Assembly: GCA_036271015.1 (NCBI GenBank)
Contig: DATBBL010000270.1
Coordinates: 1 to 22,819, forward strand
DNA from: DASUAS01 sp036271015
GTDB lineage: Bacteria > Actinomycetota > Acidimicrobiia > IMCC26256 > DASPTH01
Direction of reading: 5' to 3'
DNA: 22,819 nucleotides
The number at the start of each line of letters is the position of its first letter. Position 1 is the stretch's first letter. The notes under the pieces are model-generated. The model was not told the DNA's origin, did not search any database, and saw only the letters and a program-made list of their open reading frames with translations. Positions 15,463 to 22,203 of the stretch are shown here, one piece after another. A program made the translations under genes and the position numbers.

Positions 15463-15760
15463 AGGAGCGGGGCTCCCAGCCCGGGCCGTGGGTGCGCGCC
15501 GGCAACGGTGAGGTGAGCGCTCCCGACCGAGGGCCCCGAGCAACCCGGGAGGAGGCTCCATCCGGGCTGCCGGGGCTCGCCGGTCACGGTCGCTCCCGGC
15601 TGAGCAGAGCGGACTGGTCGCGGGTCAACGTCGACGACCCCCACCGCCGTCGACGACGACAGTCCTGCTCTTCGCTCTATGAGAGACGAGATCCTCCGGC
15701 TAGATACGACCGAAATGACGGCCAAGAGCTCTGAGTTCCTGTTGTAGACGCTCGAGAGCG

Positions 15761-15795
15761 GTTGCACGGCCGAACGCACCGGTCGGCCTTGCAAC
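15761..15795. repeat. 35-bp imperfect palindrome
   Basis: GTTGCA pairs with TGCAAC at the ends. After one mismatch GGCCGA pairs with TCGGCC, and after a second mismatch CG pairs with CG around a 3-nt centre. Fourteen of sixteen positions pair. There is no T-run after it. It could be an RNA hairpin, an operator or a relic of a mobile element end. Confidence 0.6.
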
Positions 15796-15874
15796 CTGAG
15801 ACGTCACGCGCGAGAGCGGGTCGTACACCGTCCGGCATCCGCTGCGACATTGGGCGATCGGACGGCGCCGGCGT

Positions 15875-15880
15875 TACGTT
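15875..15880 (+). promoter_or_regulatory. -10 box (TACGTT) for leaderless VOC mRNA
   Basis: TACGTT, then 6 nt (CGTTGC), then GTG at 15887, with no Shine-Dalgarno sequence; same geometry as before the aminotransferase, orn and flavin-reductase genes. Confidence 0.55.
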
Positions 15881-15886
15881 CGTTGC

Positions 15887-16270
15887 GTGTCGTTCGTTCG
15901 CCGCGTGTTCGTCACGCTCGACAGCGCGGAGCCGCAGCCCCTGGCCGAGTTCTGGGCCGCGATGCTCGGCGGGGAGCTCGTCTTCGCGACCGCGCAGGCC
16001 GTCGGTGTGCGCACCGAGCATGTGTGGTTGAGTGCGATCCGTGTCGATGGCTACCGCCCGCCCACCTGGCCCGACGACACGGTCCCCAAGCAGATCCATC
16101 TCGACCTCGGGGTGGAAGACCTGGGCGCGGCGGTCGCTGAAGCCGAGCGGCTCGGCGCAGTGGCGGCGCGATTCCAACCCGCACCCGAGGCGCGTCGGAT
16201 CATGCTCGATCCCGCCGGCCACCCGTTCTGCCTCACGACGGGCGTCCCGAAGATCGACACGCGGCCCTGA
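15887..16270 (+). CDS. VOC superfamily protein (Glyoxalase-like domain)
   Basis: The 127-residue protein holds two beta-alpha-beta-beta-beta half-modules of the vicinal-oxygen-chelate fold. VFVTLDSAEPQPLAEFWAAM (7-26) is the first strand and helix. QIHLDLGVEDLGAAVAEAER (69-88) begins the second half, and RRIMLDPAGHPFCLT (103-117) is the last strand pair with the usual DPxGHPFCL ending. This resembles the Glyoxalase_6 type, small actinobacterial proteins that may be binding or resistance proteins rather than enzymes. The GTG start at 15887 follows a leaderless -10 box. A strong hairpin terminator follows the stop, so it is monocistronic. Ligand unknown. Confidence 0.88.
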   Translation: MSFVRRVFVTLDSAEPQPLAEFWAAMLGGELVFATAQAVGVRTEHVWLSAIRVDGYRPPTWPDDTVPKQIHLDLGVEDLGAAVAEAERLGAVAARFQPAPEARRIMLDPAGHPFCLTTGVPKIDTRP

Positions 16271-16274
16271 CGTA

Positions 16275-16301
16275 TCCCGCGCTCGCGGGACAACTTTGTT
16301 T
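16275..16301 (+). terminator. Intrinsic terminator of the VOC gene
   Basis: TCCCGCG (16275-16281) and CGCGGGA (16284-16290) form a perfect GC-rich hairpin 4 nt after the stop codon. A T-rich tail (caactttgttt) follows. This is the best Rho-independent terminator in the window. Confidence 0.65.
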
Positions 16302-16437
16302 GCGACATCGACCGGGCCGGGACCCACTGCGCATTGGACGAGGAGTTGGCCGCCGGGTCTCTCGGCTCGGGAACGACGCACGGCCAGGCCTTCGGAGCCG
16401 TCGGGCGAGGCGCTGCGGAGTGTCGCGGCGACAGCCG

Positions 16438-16443
16438 TAAGGT
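16438..16443 (+). promoter_or_regulatory. -10 box (TAAGGT) for leaderless flavin-reductase-like mRNA
   Basis: TAAGGT, 6 nt (GGAGCG), then ATG 16450. The GGAG in the spacer would be too close to serve as a normal Shine-Dalgarno sequence if transcription starts upstream, so the start may be leaderless. Confidence 0.5.
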
Positions 16444-16449
16444 GGAGCG

Positions 16450-16998
16450 ATGACGACGGGGTCGAGCGCCGACACCTACGTCGAGGGCGACGACTTCGAC
16501 GACCGAGAGTTCCGTCGCGGTGTCTGGCGGCAAACCCTGACCAGCGTCGCGCTCGTCACGGTCTCCGCGAGTGGGCGCAACAACGTCATGGCCTGCGAGT
16601 GGGCGATGATGGTGTCGCATGCACCGATGTTCTTCACGATCTCGGTGCATCCGCGGAACGCGACGCACGATCTGCTCGTCGAGGCCGGTGAGTTCGGACT
16701 CAGCTTTTGCTCCGACACGCAAGCGCATCTCTCGCACGTGTCAGGATCGAACTCACTGCATGACGTCGACAAATGGCGGCTCGCGGACTTTCCCACCTAT
16801 CCGGCCAAGCGGATCGGCGCGCCGATGATCGACGACGCGGCACTCAACGTCGAGTGCCGCACCGTTGCCACCCACCGGCTCGGTCACACGCTGTTCATCG
16901 GCGAGGTGGTCTGGGCCCGCTACGACCCCGCCAAGTCGCTGCTCATCTTCCACGGCGGGAAGTACTTCCAGGTCGGAGCGCAGGTGCCGAAGGCGTAG
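16450..16998 (+). CDS. Flavin reductase-like domain protein (FMN-binding split barrel)
   Basis: The 182-residue cytosolic protein fits the flavin reductase-like family, FMN/FAD-binding proteins that reduce free flavin with NAD(P)H for a partner monooxygenase. FRRGVWRQTLTSVALVTVSA (21-40), then NNVMACEWAMMVSHAPMFFT (44-63) form the split-barrel core and FMN-phosphate region, ISVHPRNATHDLL is the following strand-turn, and LFIGEVVWARYDPAKSLLIFHGGKYF closes the barrel near the C-terminus. Length is usual. It is flanked by two VOC genes and close to ABM- and SnoaL-like proteins, a mix often seen near oxygenase pathways, but no obvious large monooxygenase component lies in the window. Alternatively it is a stand-alone flavoprotein. 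Confidence 0.87.
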   Translation: MTTGSSADTYVEGDDFDDREFRRGVWRQTLTSVALVTVSASGRNNVMACEWAMMVSHAPMFFTISVHPRNATHDLLVEAGEFGLSFCSDTQAHLSHVSGSNSLHDVDKWRLADFPTYPAKRIGAPMIDDAALNVECRTVATHRLGHTLFIGEVVWARYDPAKSLLIFHGGKYFQVGAQVPKA

Positions 16999-17165
16999 TC
17001 GTCGGAGCGGCATCGCGTGAATCAGCTCATCCATGGCGAACTTCGCGCGTACTTCGACCTCTGACACCGCGCAGGTCGATGCGCCAGGCCTGCCATCGGC
17101 ACGCAAAGAACTTGGTCGAGGCACGCTCCGTAAGAACGCGCCGCACGGTTGCGCGCTTCCGGTAG

Positions 17166-17645
17166 CTATCCGGGAAGGTCCTCCGGGCGTTTTGCGGCCA
17201 GGTGCCCAGACAAGAGCCCGGTCGACTGGCCGACCTCGATCAGATAGCCGTCCGGGTCCCGCATGTAGCAGCGGATCTCCGCGCCGCGGTCGATGGGCGG
17301 CGTCAGAAACTGCGCGCCCCGTTCGCTCCACTTCCGGTAGCAGTCGTCGATGTCGGCGACGCGCAGGTTCATGAAGATCGATGTCGTGTCGCCCGCCTCG
17401 TAGTTCACCACGGAGACGTCGGGCTTGTCGGGCGTCGGCGGGCCGCCTGGATTCATGATGATCCACGAGTTGGCGAGCTTCACCATGCACGGGTTCTCTT
17501 CCAGAACGACCGTTCCTTCGAGGACGTCGCGGTAGAACGCGCGCGATCGCGCGACGCTCCGGACCGTGATGAACGTCGTGACAACGATGCCGTCGCTTGG
17601 AGCGGGAAGATTCGCGTAGTCGATGAAAGGGTGAGCCTCGTTCAT
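17166..17645 (-). CDS. VOC family protein (glyoxalase/bleomycin-resistance/dioxygenase type)
   Basis: In this 159-residue protein the first half has TTFITVRSVARSRAFYRDVL (23-42) and the second FMNLRVADIDDCYRKWSERG (91-110), ending in IRCYMRDPDGYLIEVGQSTG (124-143). Those are the strand-helix and DPDGYLIE signatures of glyoxalase/dioxygenase-type VOC proteins. Metal-ligand Glu137 in LIEVGQ is present. The ATG at 17645 has AGAGGAG 9 nt upstream; an in-frame ATG at 17702 would add a 19-residue charged tail and is less likely. It is convergent with the flavin-reductase gene (167 bp gap) and divergent from the Tat/DUF4331 genes. The substrate cannot be predicted. Confidence 0.88.
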   Translation of the reverse strand: MNEAHPFIDYANLPAPSDGIVVTTFITVRSVARSRAFYRDVLEGTVVLEENPCMVKLANSWIIMNPGGPPTPDKPDVSVVNYEAGDTTSIFMNLRVADIDDCYRKWSERGAQFLTPPIDRGAEIRCYMRDPDGYLIEVGQSTGLLSGHLAAKRPEDLPG

Positions 17646-18042
17646 GCGCTCGAGCTCCTCTGATCGATGCCGTCGCATCACGAAGACGGCCTCCTTTGCC
17701 ATGGTGCCACCATCGCCCGGGCCGTGCGGTACGTCGGGCCAGGGCCCAGACGCCGAAGGCTGAGGCTGGCCAGCTTCACCGAGGCACGTATGAAGCTTCA
17801 TGCCGCCGGTAGCGGCGCAGCGGGCGCCGGCGGGGGAGCCGTCGGTGCCGGGCGTGGTCGTGAAGGTACGGAGGGCCCGCATGACGGCGCGCCGCAGAGG
17901 GCGCCCCCGCCGCGCGCACTGCGGTGTTGTGGTCATCCAAGCCGAAGTCGGCGCCGAATTACCGGAGTCGAAAATGACGCGCCTGGTTCTGTTCGCAGGC
18001 GAGGAAGGCGCGTCAGATTCCCAACCTCCGGAGGGGGAGATT
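17646..18042. promoter_or_regulatory. Divergent intergenic region with palindromic candidate operators
   Basis: No convincing gene is seen in these 397 bp between the minus-strand VOC gene and the plus-strand Tat/DUF4331 genes. It holds an 18-bp imperfect palindrome at 17761-17778 (core GCTGGCCAGC flanked by TGA/TCA) and a perfect 12-bp palindrome ATGAAGCTTCAT at 17790-17801. Both contain AGCTTCA, at 17772 and 17794, exactly 22 bp apart, about two helical turns. I read this as a possible regulator-binding region. An ATG at 17974 with GGAG upstream could be an earlier start for the Tat protein. Confidence 0.45.
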
Positions 18043-18333
18043 GTGGTGAAACCCCTGGATCGGCGAGCGTTTCTCACCCGAGGTTCGATGGCCGTCGGGG
18101 CCGCCGGCTTGCTGGTGGCGGCACCCGGAATCACCGATGGGCTGGTGGCGACCGAATCAGAGGCGCCGACGGCGGTGTCGACGGTGGACGGGGAGGTCCC
18201 GGCGATGGCCGAGCCGATCGTGGCACATGTCCGGGATCTCGCAACCGGTGAGATCGGGATCTTCTCGGGAACACGAGAAGTCGTGTTCCGCGATCCAGAC
18301 CTGGCGGTCCGTCTGTTCCACGCGACTCGCTGA
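18043..18333 (+). CDS. Small exported protein with Tat signal, linked to DUF4331
   Basis: The 96-residue protein has a twin-arginine signal: LDRRAFLTRG at 5-14 (RRxFL), a hydrophobic stretch GSMAVGAAGLLVAAPG and then a polar region. The mature part ends with AEPIVAHVRDLATGEIGIFS and GTREVVFRDPDLAVRLFHAT, a compact conserved-looking domain of unknown function. The tandem GTG at 18043/18046 lies behind GGAGGGGGAGATT, a strong Shine-Dalgarno sequence. An alternative ATG at 17974 (GGAG 6 nt upstream) would give a 119-residue form with a longer n-region. It sits 60 nt upstream of the DUF4331 gene in the same frame, with stops between, so this is not a simple split gene. Probably exported folded, or a carrier for a partner. 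Confidence 0.72.
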   Translation: MVKPLDRRAFLTRGSMAVGAAGLLVAAPGITDGLVATESEAPTAVSTVDGEVPAMAEPIVAHVRDLATGEIGIFSGTREVVFRDPDLAVRLFHATR

Positions 18334-18356
18334 CATCTCGTCTCCGTTCCGCTCCT

Positions 18357-18372
18357 GAGCCCCGGCGGGCTC
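18357..18372 (+). promoter_or_regulatory. Perfect hairpin between the Tat-protein and DUF4331 genes
   Basis: GAGCCC and GGGCTC form a 6-bp stem with a CGGC tetraloop, 11 nt ahead of the AAGGTGA Shine-Dalgarno region of DUF4331. It could stabilise or uncouple the two cistrons, or partially terminate; no U-tract follows. Confidence 0.4.
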
Positions 18373-18393
18373 CGATCAACATGAAGGTGAGCA

Positions 18394-19815
18394 ATGTCGT
18401 CGCATCGTGAGGCCCCTGAGATCTCGAAGGATCCGGTCGCGGACAGCACGGACCTGTACGCGTTCACGAGTTATGGAAATCCGGAAAACGTGACGATCAT
18501 CGCGAACTACGTGCCCCTGGAGGCACCGGATGGAGGTCCGAACTTCCACGAGTTCGGCGATGACGTGTTGTACGAGATCAAGGTCGACAACAACGGCGAT
18601 GGCAAAGCCGACGTGACCTATCAGTTCACGTTCAAGACCCAGGTGACGAACCCCGACACGTTCCTCTACAACACGGGTCCGATCTTGTCGCTGACCGACA
18701 AGAACTGGAACCGCCGCCAGACCTTTACGGTCGTGCGGGTCGACGCCAACGGCAAGAAGCAGACGTTGGGAAAGGATCTTGCGTCGCCGCCGTGCAACAT
18801 CGGGCCGTTGTCGACGCCGAACTACGAGTCGCTGGTGACCAGCGCGATCCACCAGCTTCCGAACGGGGGCAATGTGTTCGCGGGGCAGCGCGCCGAAGGC
18901 TTCTATGTCGATCTGGGCGCGATCTTCGATCTCGGGATCCTGCGTCCGTTCGAGCAGCTCCACGCGACCTTCGGCCTCCAGAACACCGGGCTCGGGGCGA
19001 TGGCCGCAGGGGTGAACTCGACCAAGGGTGTCAACGTCCACTCGATCGCGCTGGAGGTCCCGAAGACCGACCTGACGAAGGGCGGCGCGGCGCCGACCGA
19101 CGCGGCGTCGCCGGCGTCGGTGATCGGGGTGTGGACCACCGCGAGTCGCCAGAAGGCCCGGGTGCTCAAGCAAGGCGGGGTCGACGTGTCGTCGGGACCG
19201 TACGTGCAGGTCTCACGGCTCGGGAACCCGCTGGTCAACGAGGTGGTCGTCCCGATGTCGAAGAAGGACTTCTGGAACTCGCAGCAACCGGTCGACGACA
19301 AGCAATTCACCGCAGCGGTGCTCAACCCCGAGCTCGCGCAGCTGTTGCCGGTGCTCTATCCCGGCGTGTTCCCCAACCTGGACGCCTACAACAAGGGCAC
19401 ACCCAAACGCGATGATCTCGTGGCGATCTTCCACACCGGCCTTCCGGCCGGCGTCGTGCCCGACTTCCAGAACAGCATGGGCACCGTGCAGGCGGACATG
19501 CTCCGCCTCAACCTCGCCGTCCCCGTGACGAAGCAGGGCGCGAGCAACCTCGGCCTCATCGGCAAGGATCCGGCGGGCTTTCCGAACGGGCGGCGGGTGT
19601 TCGACGACGTCACCACCATCGAGCTCCGCGCGCTGGCCGGCGCCACCCTGCCGCTCGTCGACAAGACGTTCACTCCCGATGCGCCCGCAAGTCAGATCAC
19701 ACCCGGCCTCACCGCGAACGACAACGACACCAGCGCGATGGGCACCGCGAACTACCTTCTCGGGTTCCCATATCTGGGAACGCCCCACAGTGGCTTCGCG
19801 GCCGGCGCGGCCTGA
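18394..19815 (+). CDS. DUF4331 domain protein without own signal peptide
   Basis: The 473-residue protein starts MSSHREAPEISKDPVADSTD followed by LYAF, the diagnostic start of DUF4331. Further family-type segments are EFGDDVLYEIKVDNNGDGKA, PLVNEVVVPMSKKDFWNSQQ, and a C-terminal NGRRVFDDVTTIELRALAG. Function is unknown in the family. Many members carry a signal peptide before SSHREAP; this one begins at that point, so the sequence predicts a cytosolic protein unless it is exported with the Tat-signal protein encoded just upstream. A good Shine-Dalgarno sequence (AAGGTGA) precedes ATG 18394. The downstream transporter gene follows after 38-44 bp on the same strand and is probably co-transcribed. 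The repeated Asp/Asn-rich DNNGDGKAD (66-74) resembles a Ca-binding loop. Confidence 0.92.
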   Translation: MSSHREAPEISKDPVADSTDLYAFTSYGNPENVTIIANYVPLEAPDGGPNFHEFGDDVLYEIKVDNNGDGKADVTYQFTFKTQVTNPDTFLYNTGPILSLTDKNWNRRQTFTVVRVDANGKKQTLGKDLASPPCNIGPLSTPNYESLVTSAIHQLPNGGNVFAGQRAEGFYVDLGAIFDLGILRPFEQLHATFGLQNTGLGAMAAGVNSTKGVNVHSIALEVPKTDLTKGGAAPTDAASPASVIGVWTTASRQKARVLKQGGVDVSSGPYVQVSRLGNPLVNEVVVPMSKKDFWNSQQPVDDKQFTAAVLNPELAQLLPVLYPGVFPNLDAYNKGTPKRDDLVAIFHTGLPAGVVPDFQNSMGTVQADMLRLNLAVPVTKQGASNLGLIGKDPAGFPNGRRVFDDVTTIELRALAGATLPLVDKTFTPDAPASQITPGLTANDNDTSAMGTANYLLGFPYLGTPHSGFAAGAA

Positions 19816-19859
19816 GCCATGGTCGACCGCGGCGGTGAGTCCGCAGAAGTCCGGTGCTG

Positions 19860-20816
19860 ATGAGCGCGCTCGCCAGTCCCTCGACCGGCCTGGAGATCGG
19901 CCTCGTGGTCACCGCGTTGGGTCTGGGATTCCGTCACGGCATCGACTGGGACCACATCGCCGCCCTGACCGACATCACCGGCGCACAAGCAAGTCGTCGC
20001 GACTCGATGTTGTTGGCGACGATGTATGCCATCGGCCACGCCCTCGTCGTGTTCGTCCTCGGTGTGGTCGCGATCGTGCTCTCGGCCGAGATCCCCAGCT
20101 GGCTCGATGACGCAATGAGCCGGATTGTCGGCCTGACACTGCTGACGCTCGGCCTCTACGTCTTCGTCTCGCTCGCTCGGCACGGACGCAGCTTCCGGAT
20201 GCAGAGCCGGTGGATGCTGGTGTTCGCCGCAGTCCGTCGCGCGGTGCTCTGGCTCAACGTCCGGCGCGCCCGACCCCCGGCAGTCGTCGAGATCACGCAC
20301 GAACACCAACACACGCACGACGACCTCCACGACCACCGGCACGCACATGAGCTCCACCGCCACGATCACTCACCGGGGGTACTGCTCATCAATCACAGTC
20401 CGGGTGCCCAACACGAGACCGCCACGGTGGCCGCGACCCATCACCACCACCTTCATCACCACCGCGGTTCCATGCCCGAGGACCCGTTCCCTCGCTACGG
20501 ACGCCCGACGGCCTTCGCGATCGGTGCCGTGCACGGCATCGGTGCCGAGACGCCGACCCAGATCCTGGTGTTCCTCGCCGCCGCCCGCGCCGGTGGCACC
20601 GCCATCGGAATCACCCTGCTGATCTGCTTCATCGCCGGGCTCCTGGCCTCGAACACCGTCGTTGCGCTCACGGCCGCGTTCGGCTTCCTCGGCGCCTCGA
20701 AGCACTTCCCGCTCTACGTCACCGTCTCCGTGGTGGTGGCCGCGTTCAGCCTCGTCGTGGGCACCCTCTTCGTCATCGGACAAACGCCGCTGCTGCCCGC
20801 GCTCACCGGAGGCTGA
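19860..20816 (+). CDS. NixA/NicO-like Ni/Co transporter with His-rich cytosolic or periplasmic loop
   Basis: The 318-residue polytopic protein has six or so TM helices. FRHGIDWDHIAALTD (24-38) matches the HxxxxDH signature of nickel/cobalt transporters, YAIGHALVV (56-64) fits the second family motif, and GAVHGIGAETPTQ in the second half is the paired motif. Residues 147-201 form a hydrophilic loop with 20 histidines (EHQHTHDD, HDHRHAHELHRHDH, HHHHLHHH), a likely metal buffer or sensor. Direction (import of Ni/Co or export) is not decided by sequence. The start is ATG 19860, or GTG 19854. A 13-codon frame (19819-19860) ends TGATG, overlapping ATG 19860. It follows DUF4331 by 44 bp, so the two are likely linked. 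Confidence 0.85.
   Translation: MSALASPSTGLEIGLVVTALGLGFRHGIDWDHIAALTDITGAQASRRDSMLLATMYAIGHALVVFVLGVVAIVLSAEIPSWLDDAMSRIVGLTLLTLGLYVFVSLARHGRSFRMQSRWMLVFAAVRRAVLWLNVRRARPPAVVEITHEHQHTHDDLHDHRHAHELHRHDHSPGVLLINHSPGAQHETATVAATHHHHLHHHRGSMPEDPFPRYGRPTAFAIGAVHGIGAETPTQILVFLAAARAGGTAIGITLLICFIAGLLASNTVVALTAAFGFLGASKHFPLYVTVSVVVAAFSLVVGTLFVIGQTPLLPALTGG
20298..20462 (+). other. His-rich loop-coding segment
   Basis: These 55 codons encode 20 His residues between the third and fourth TM helices of the transporter. CAC dominates the codons. It is the densest potential metal-binding stretch in the window and a useful marker for finding orthologues. Confidence 0.8.
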
Positions 20817-20929
20817 CGGCACGTTCGCCGCTCAGTGCGCGGCGGCCTCCCCTCGATGTGGCGCGCTCGAGGATCGCGTACGCGACCATGGCAATCGAGA
20901 ACTGCTCGGCTCAGACCGAAAGACCGCGG

Positions 20930-21460
20930 TCAGGGTGAACGATGAATGGTGCTCGGGCCGCCTCTTGCGCCTCGGCGCCGGGAAACCGCGAGCCACGAGC
21001 CCAAGGTTCCCAGGGCAACGAGCTCGGCGACGGCCGCCACGATGGCTTCCGTCACGTGCTGATCGTCCTGGAACCCCAGCAACCCGACCGTTCGGGTCAG
21101 CACGTAGGCCCCCAGTGTCGCGACGGCAAACCCCACACCGGCCAGCGCGGCCGGCGTGGCGAGCCCGGGAGCTCGCAACGAGACGACGAGTGCCCACGCG
21201 ATGAGCAACCCGGCGACGGCGTTGAACGCGAACGCTCGGCTGATGGTGAGCCCGGCGAAGCGCTCGGGCGCGATTCCCCGGTAGCCGCTCTTGAAGTACA
21301 GGGAATAGTGCACGTAGGCGATCACGAGAACGGCGAGGGCACCCACGAGCAACAGGAGCGGCCGCACCGTGGTGTGAACTCCTGAGCTGACCTCGGCGTC
21401 GCCGTGGACATCGCTCGAGTCCTGGGTGACCACGTGCAGGGTGCGATGGTCGATCGACAT
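20930..21460 (-). CDS. Four-TM membrane protein of unknown function
   Basis: The 176-residue protein has a polar N-terminal tail of about 31 residues and four hydrophobic helices at about 32-56, 74-95, 101-127 and 138-160. The short loop after helix 1 (YFKSGYRGIAPERFAGLTIS) is basic, and FQDDQHVTEA precedes helix 4. I do not recognise the family. A GAGGAG Shine-Dalgarno sequence lies 11 nt before ATG 21460. It is 36 nt downstream of the cupredoxin gene on the same strand, so the two probably form an operon. It may anchor or receive electrons or metal from the cupredoxin, but that is inference from position only. Confidence 0.75.
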   Translation of the reverse strand: MSIDHRTLHVVTQDSSDVHGDAEVSSGVHTTVRPLLLLVGALAVLVIAYVHYSLYFKSGYRGIAPERFAGLTISRAFAFNAVAGLLIAWALVVSLRAPGLATPAALAGVGFAVATLGAYVLTRTVGLLGFQDDQHVTEAIVAAVAELVALGTLGSWLAVSRRRGARGGPSTIHRSP

Positions 21461-21496
21461 CGTGGCGCACGCTCCTCGGTCGGACGGTCCCGTCTC

Positions 21497-21883
21497 CTAC
21501 GGCGAGACGCTTACCGTCCCCGTCATGAAGGTGTGGATCTGGCAGTGATAGGTGTACGTGCCCGGGTGGTCGAGCGTGAGGTGGACGCGTCGGCCGCCTG
21601 CGAGATCACCGGAGTCGAACGCGCCTGCGTCCGCGGTCAACGTATGGGTGATGGTGTCGCGGTTGACGACGGTGAGTGTCGTGCCGGCCTTCACGGTGAT
21701 TCCGTTCGGCGAGAAGGCGAAGTTCTTGATCGTGACGGTGTTGGCTGCCGTTCCCGATCCTGCCGTCGCGCCGCTCTCGCCTCCACCGAAGCCGGTGACG
21801 AGCACTGCGATCAGGGCCACCGCGGGCACGAGCAGGACGATCAACCACGTTGGTACGCGACGAATCGCGACGTCGGTGTTCAC
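21497..21883 (-). CDS. Membrane-anchored cupredoxin (type 1 copper protein)
   Basis: The 128-residue protein has an N-terminal TM helix (PTWLIVLLVPAVALIAVLVT, 11-30), a Gly/Ser/Thr linker (32-48) and one plastocyanin-like domain (49-128). The type 1 copper ligands are all visible: H80 in DTITHTL, and C114, H117 and M120 in YHCQIHTFMTG. It should hold copper outside the membrane and carry single electrons, or serve as a copper carrier. The GTG at 21883 is preceded closely by GGAGG (4-nt spacing). Upstream in-frame codons lack a good site. It is the first gene of a two-gene unit with the 4-TM protein and is divergent from the COG4315-type gene. Redox partner unknown. Confidence 0.88.
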   Translation of the reverse strand: MNTDVAIRRVPTWLIVLLVPAVALIAVLVTGFGGGESGATAGSGTAANTVTIKNFAFSPNGITVKAGTTLTVVNRDTITHTLTADAGAFDSGDLAGGRRVHLTLDHPGTYTYHCQIHTFMTGTVSVSP

Positions 21884-22203
21884 GTGACCTCCGAGGAAGT
21901 TCGGTACACGCCTCCAATGGTCGCGATGGAGCGCCGGCATGTCTGCACCGCCAGCCTCCGGTCGCGTCCCCCGACCGACTGGAGTCTCCAACTACCGGCG
22001 AGCCCCCAGTCGACGGCGCGGCGGCCGCTCGCGATGCCGGCTCGTACCTGCGAGCACCAAGACCGGGATTCCAGCGTGTCCCAGTCGTACGTGCCTGCTG
22101 GCGGTGACGACAGCCGATGACGCGAGCCCGAGGATGGAAGCGATCACTCCAGCCACGGGACCTGGAGCTCACGTCAGTCCCGACTCAGCAAAAGGAATCG
22201 AAC
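21884..22203. other. Divergent intergenic region, 320 bp
   Basis: This region lies between the minus-strand cupredoxin gene and the plus-strand COG4315-type gene. I find no convincing gene. The only notable structure is a weak hairpin GCTCG/CGAGC at 22040-22055. It should contain both promoters, but I cannot point to clear -35/-10 elements. Confidence 0.5.

Larger units (their letters stand above)
15463..15886. other. Gene-poor stretch, 424 bp
   Basis: I see no convincing protein in either strand: the open frames present are Arg/Pro/Ser-rich and lack family motifs. The only structure that stands out is the imperfect palindrome at 15761-15795 and, at its right end, the promoter of the VOC gene. 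It may be the eroded remainder of genes next to the broken GNAT. Confidence 0.6.

Noticed and set aside
17703..18467. Minus-strand extension of the VOC frame over the Tat/DUF4331 start
   Set aside because: No family motifs, antisense to better genes, and the Shine-Dalgarno sequence before 17645 fixes the VOC start.
20922..20931. Palindrome GACCGCGGTC at the end of the 4-TM gene
   Set aside because: Ten-bp GC palindromes are expected by chance at this base composition, and it overlaps the stop codon.
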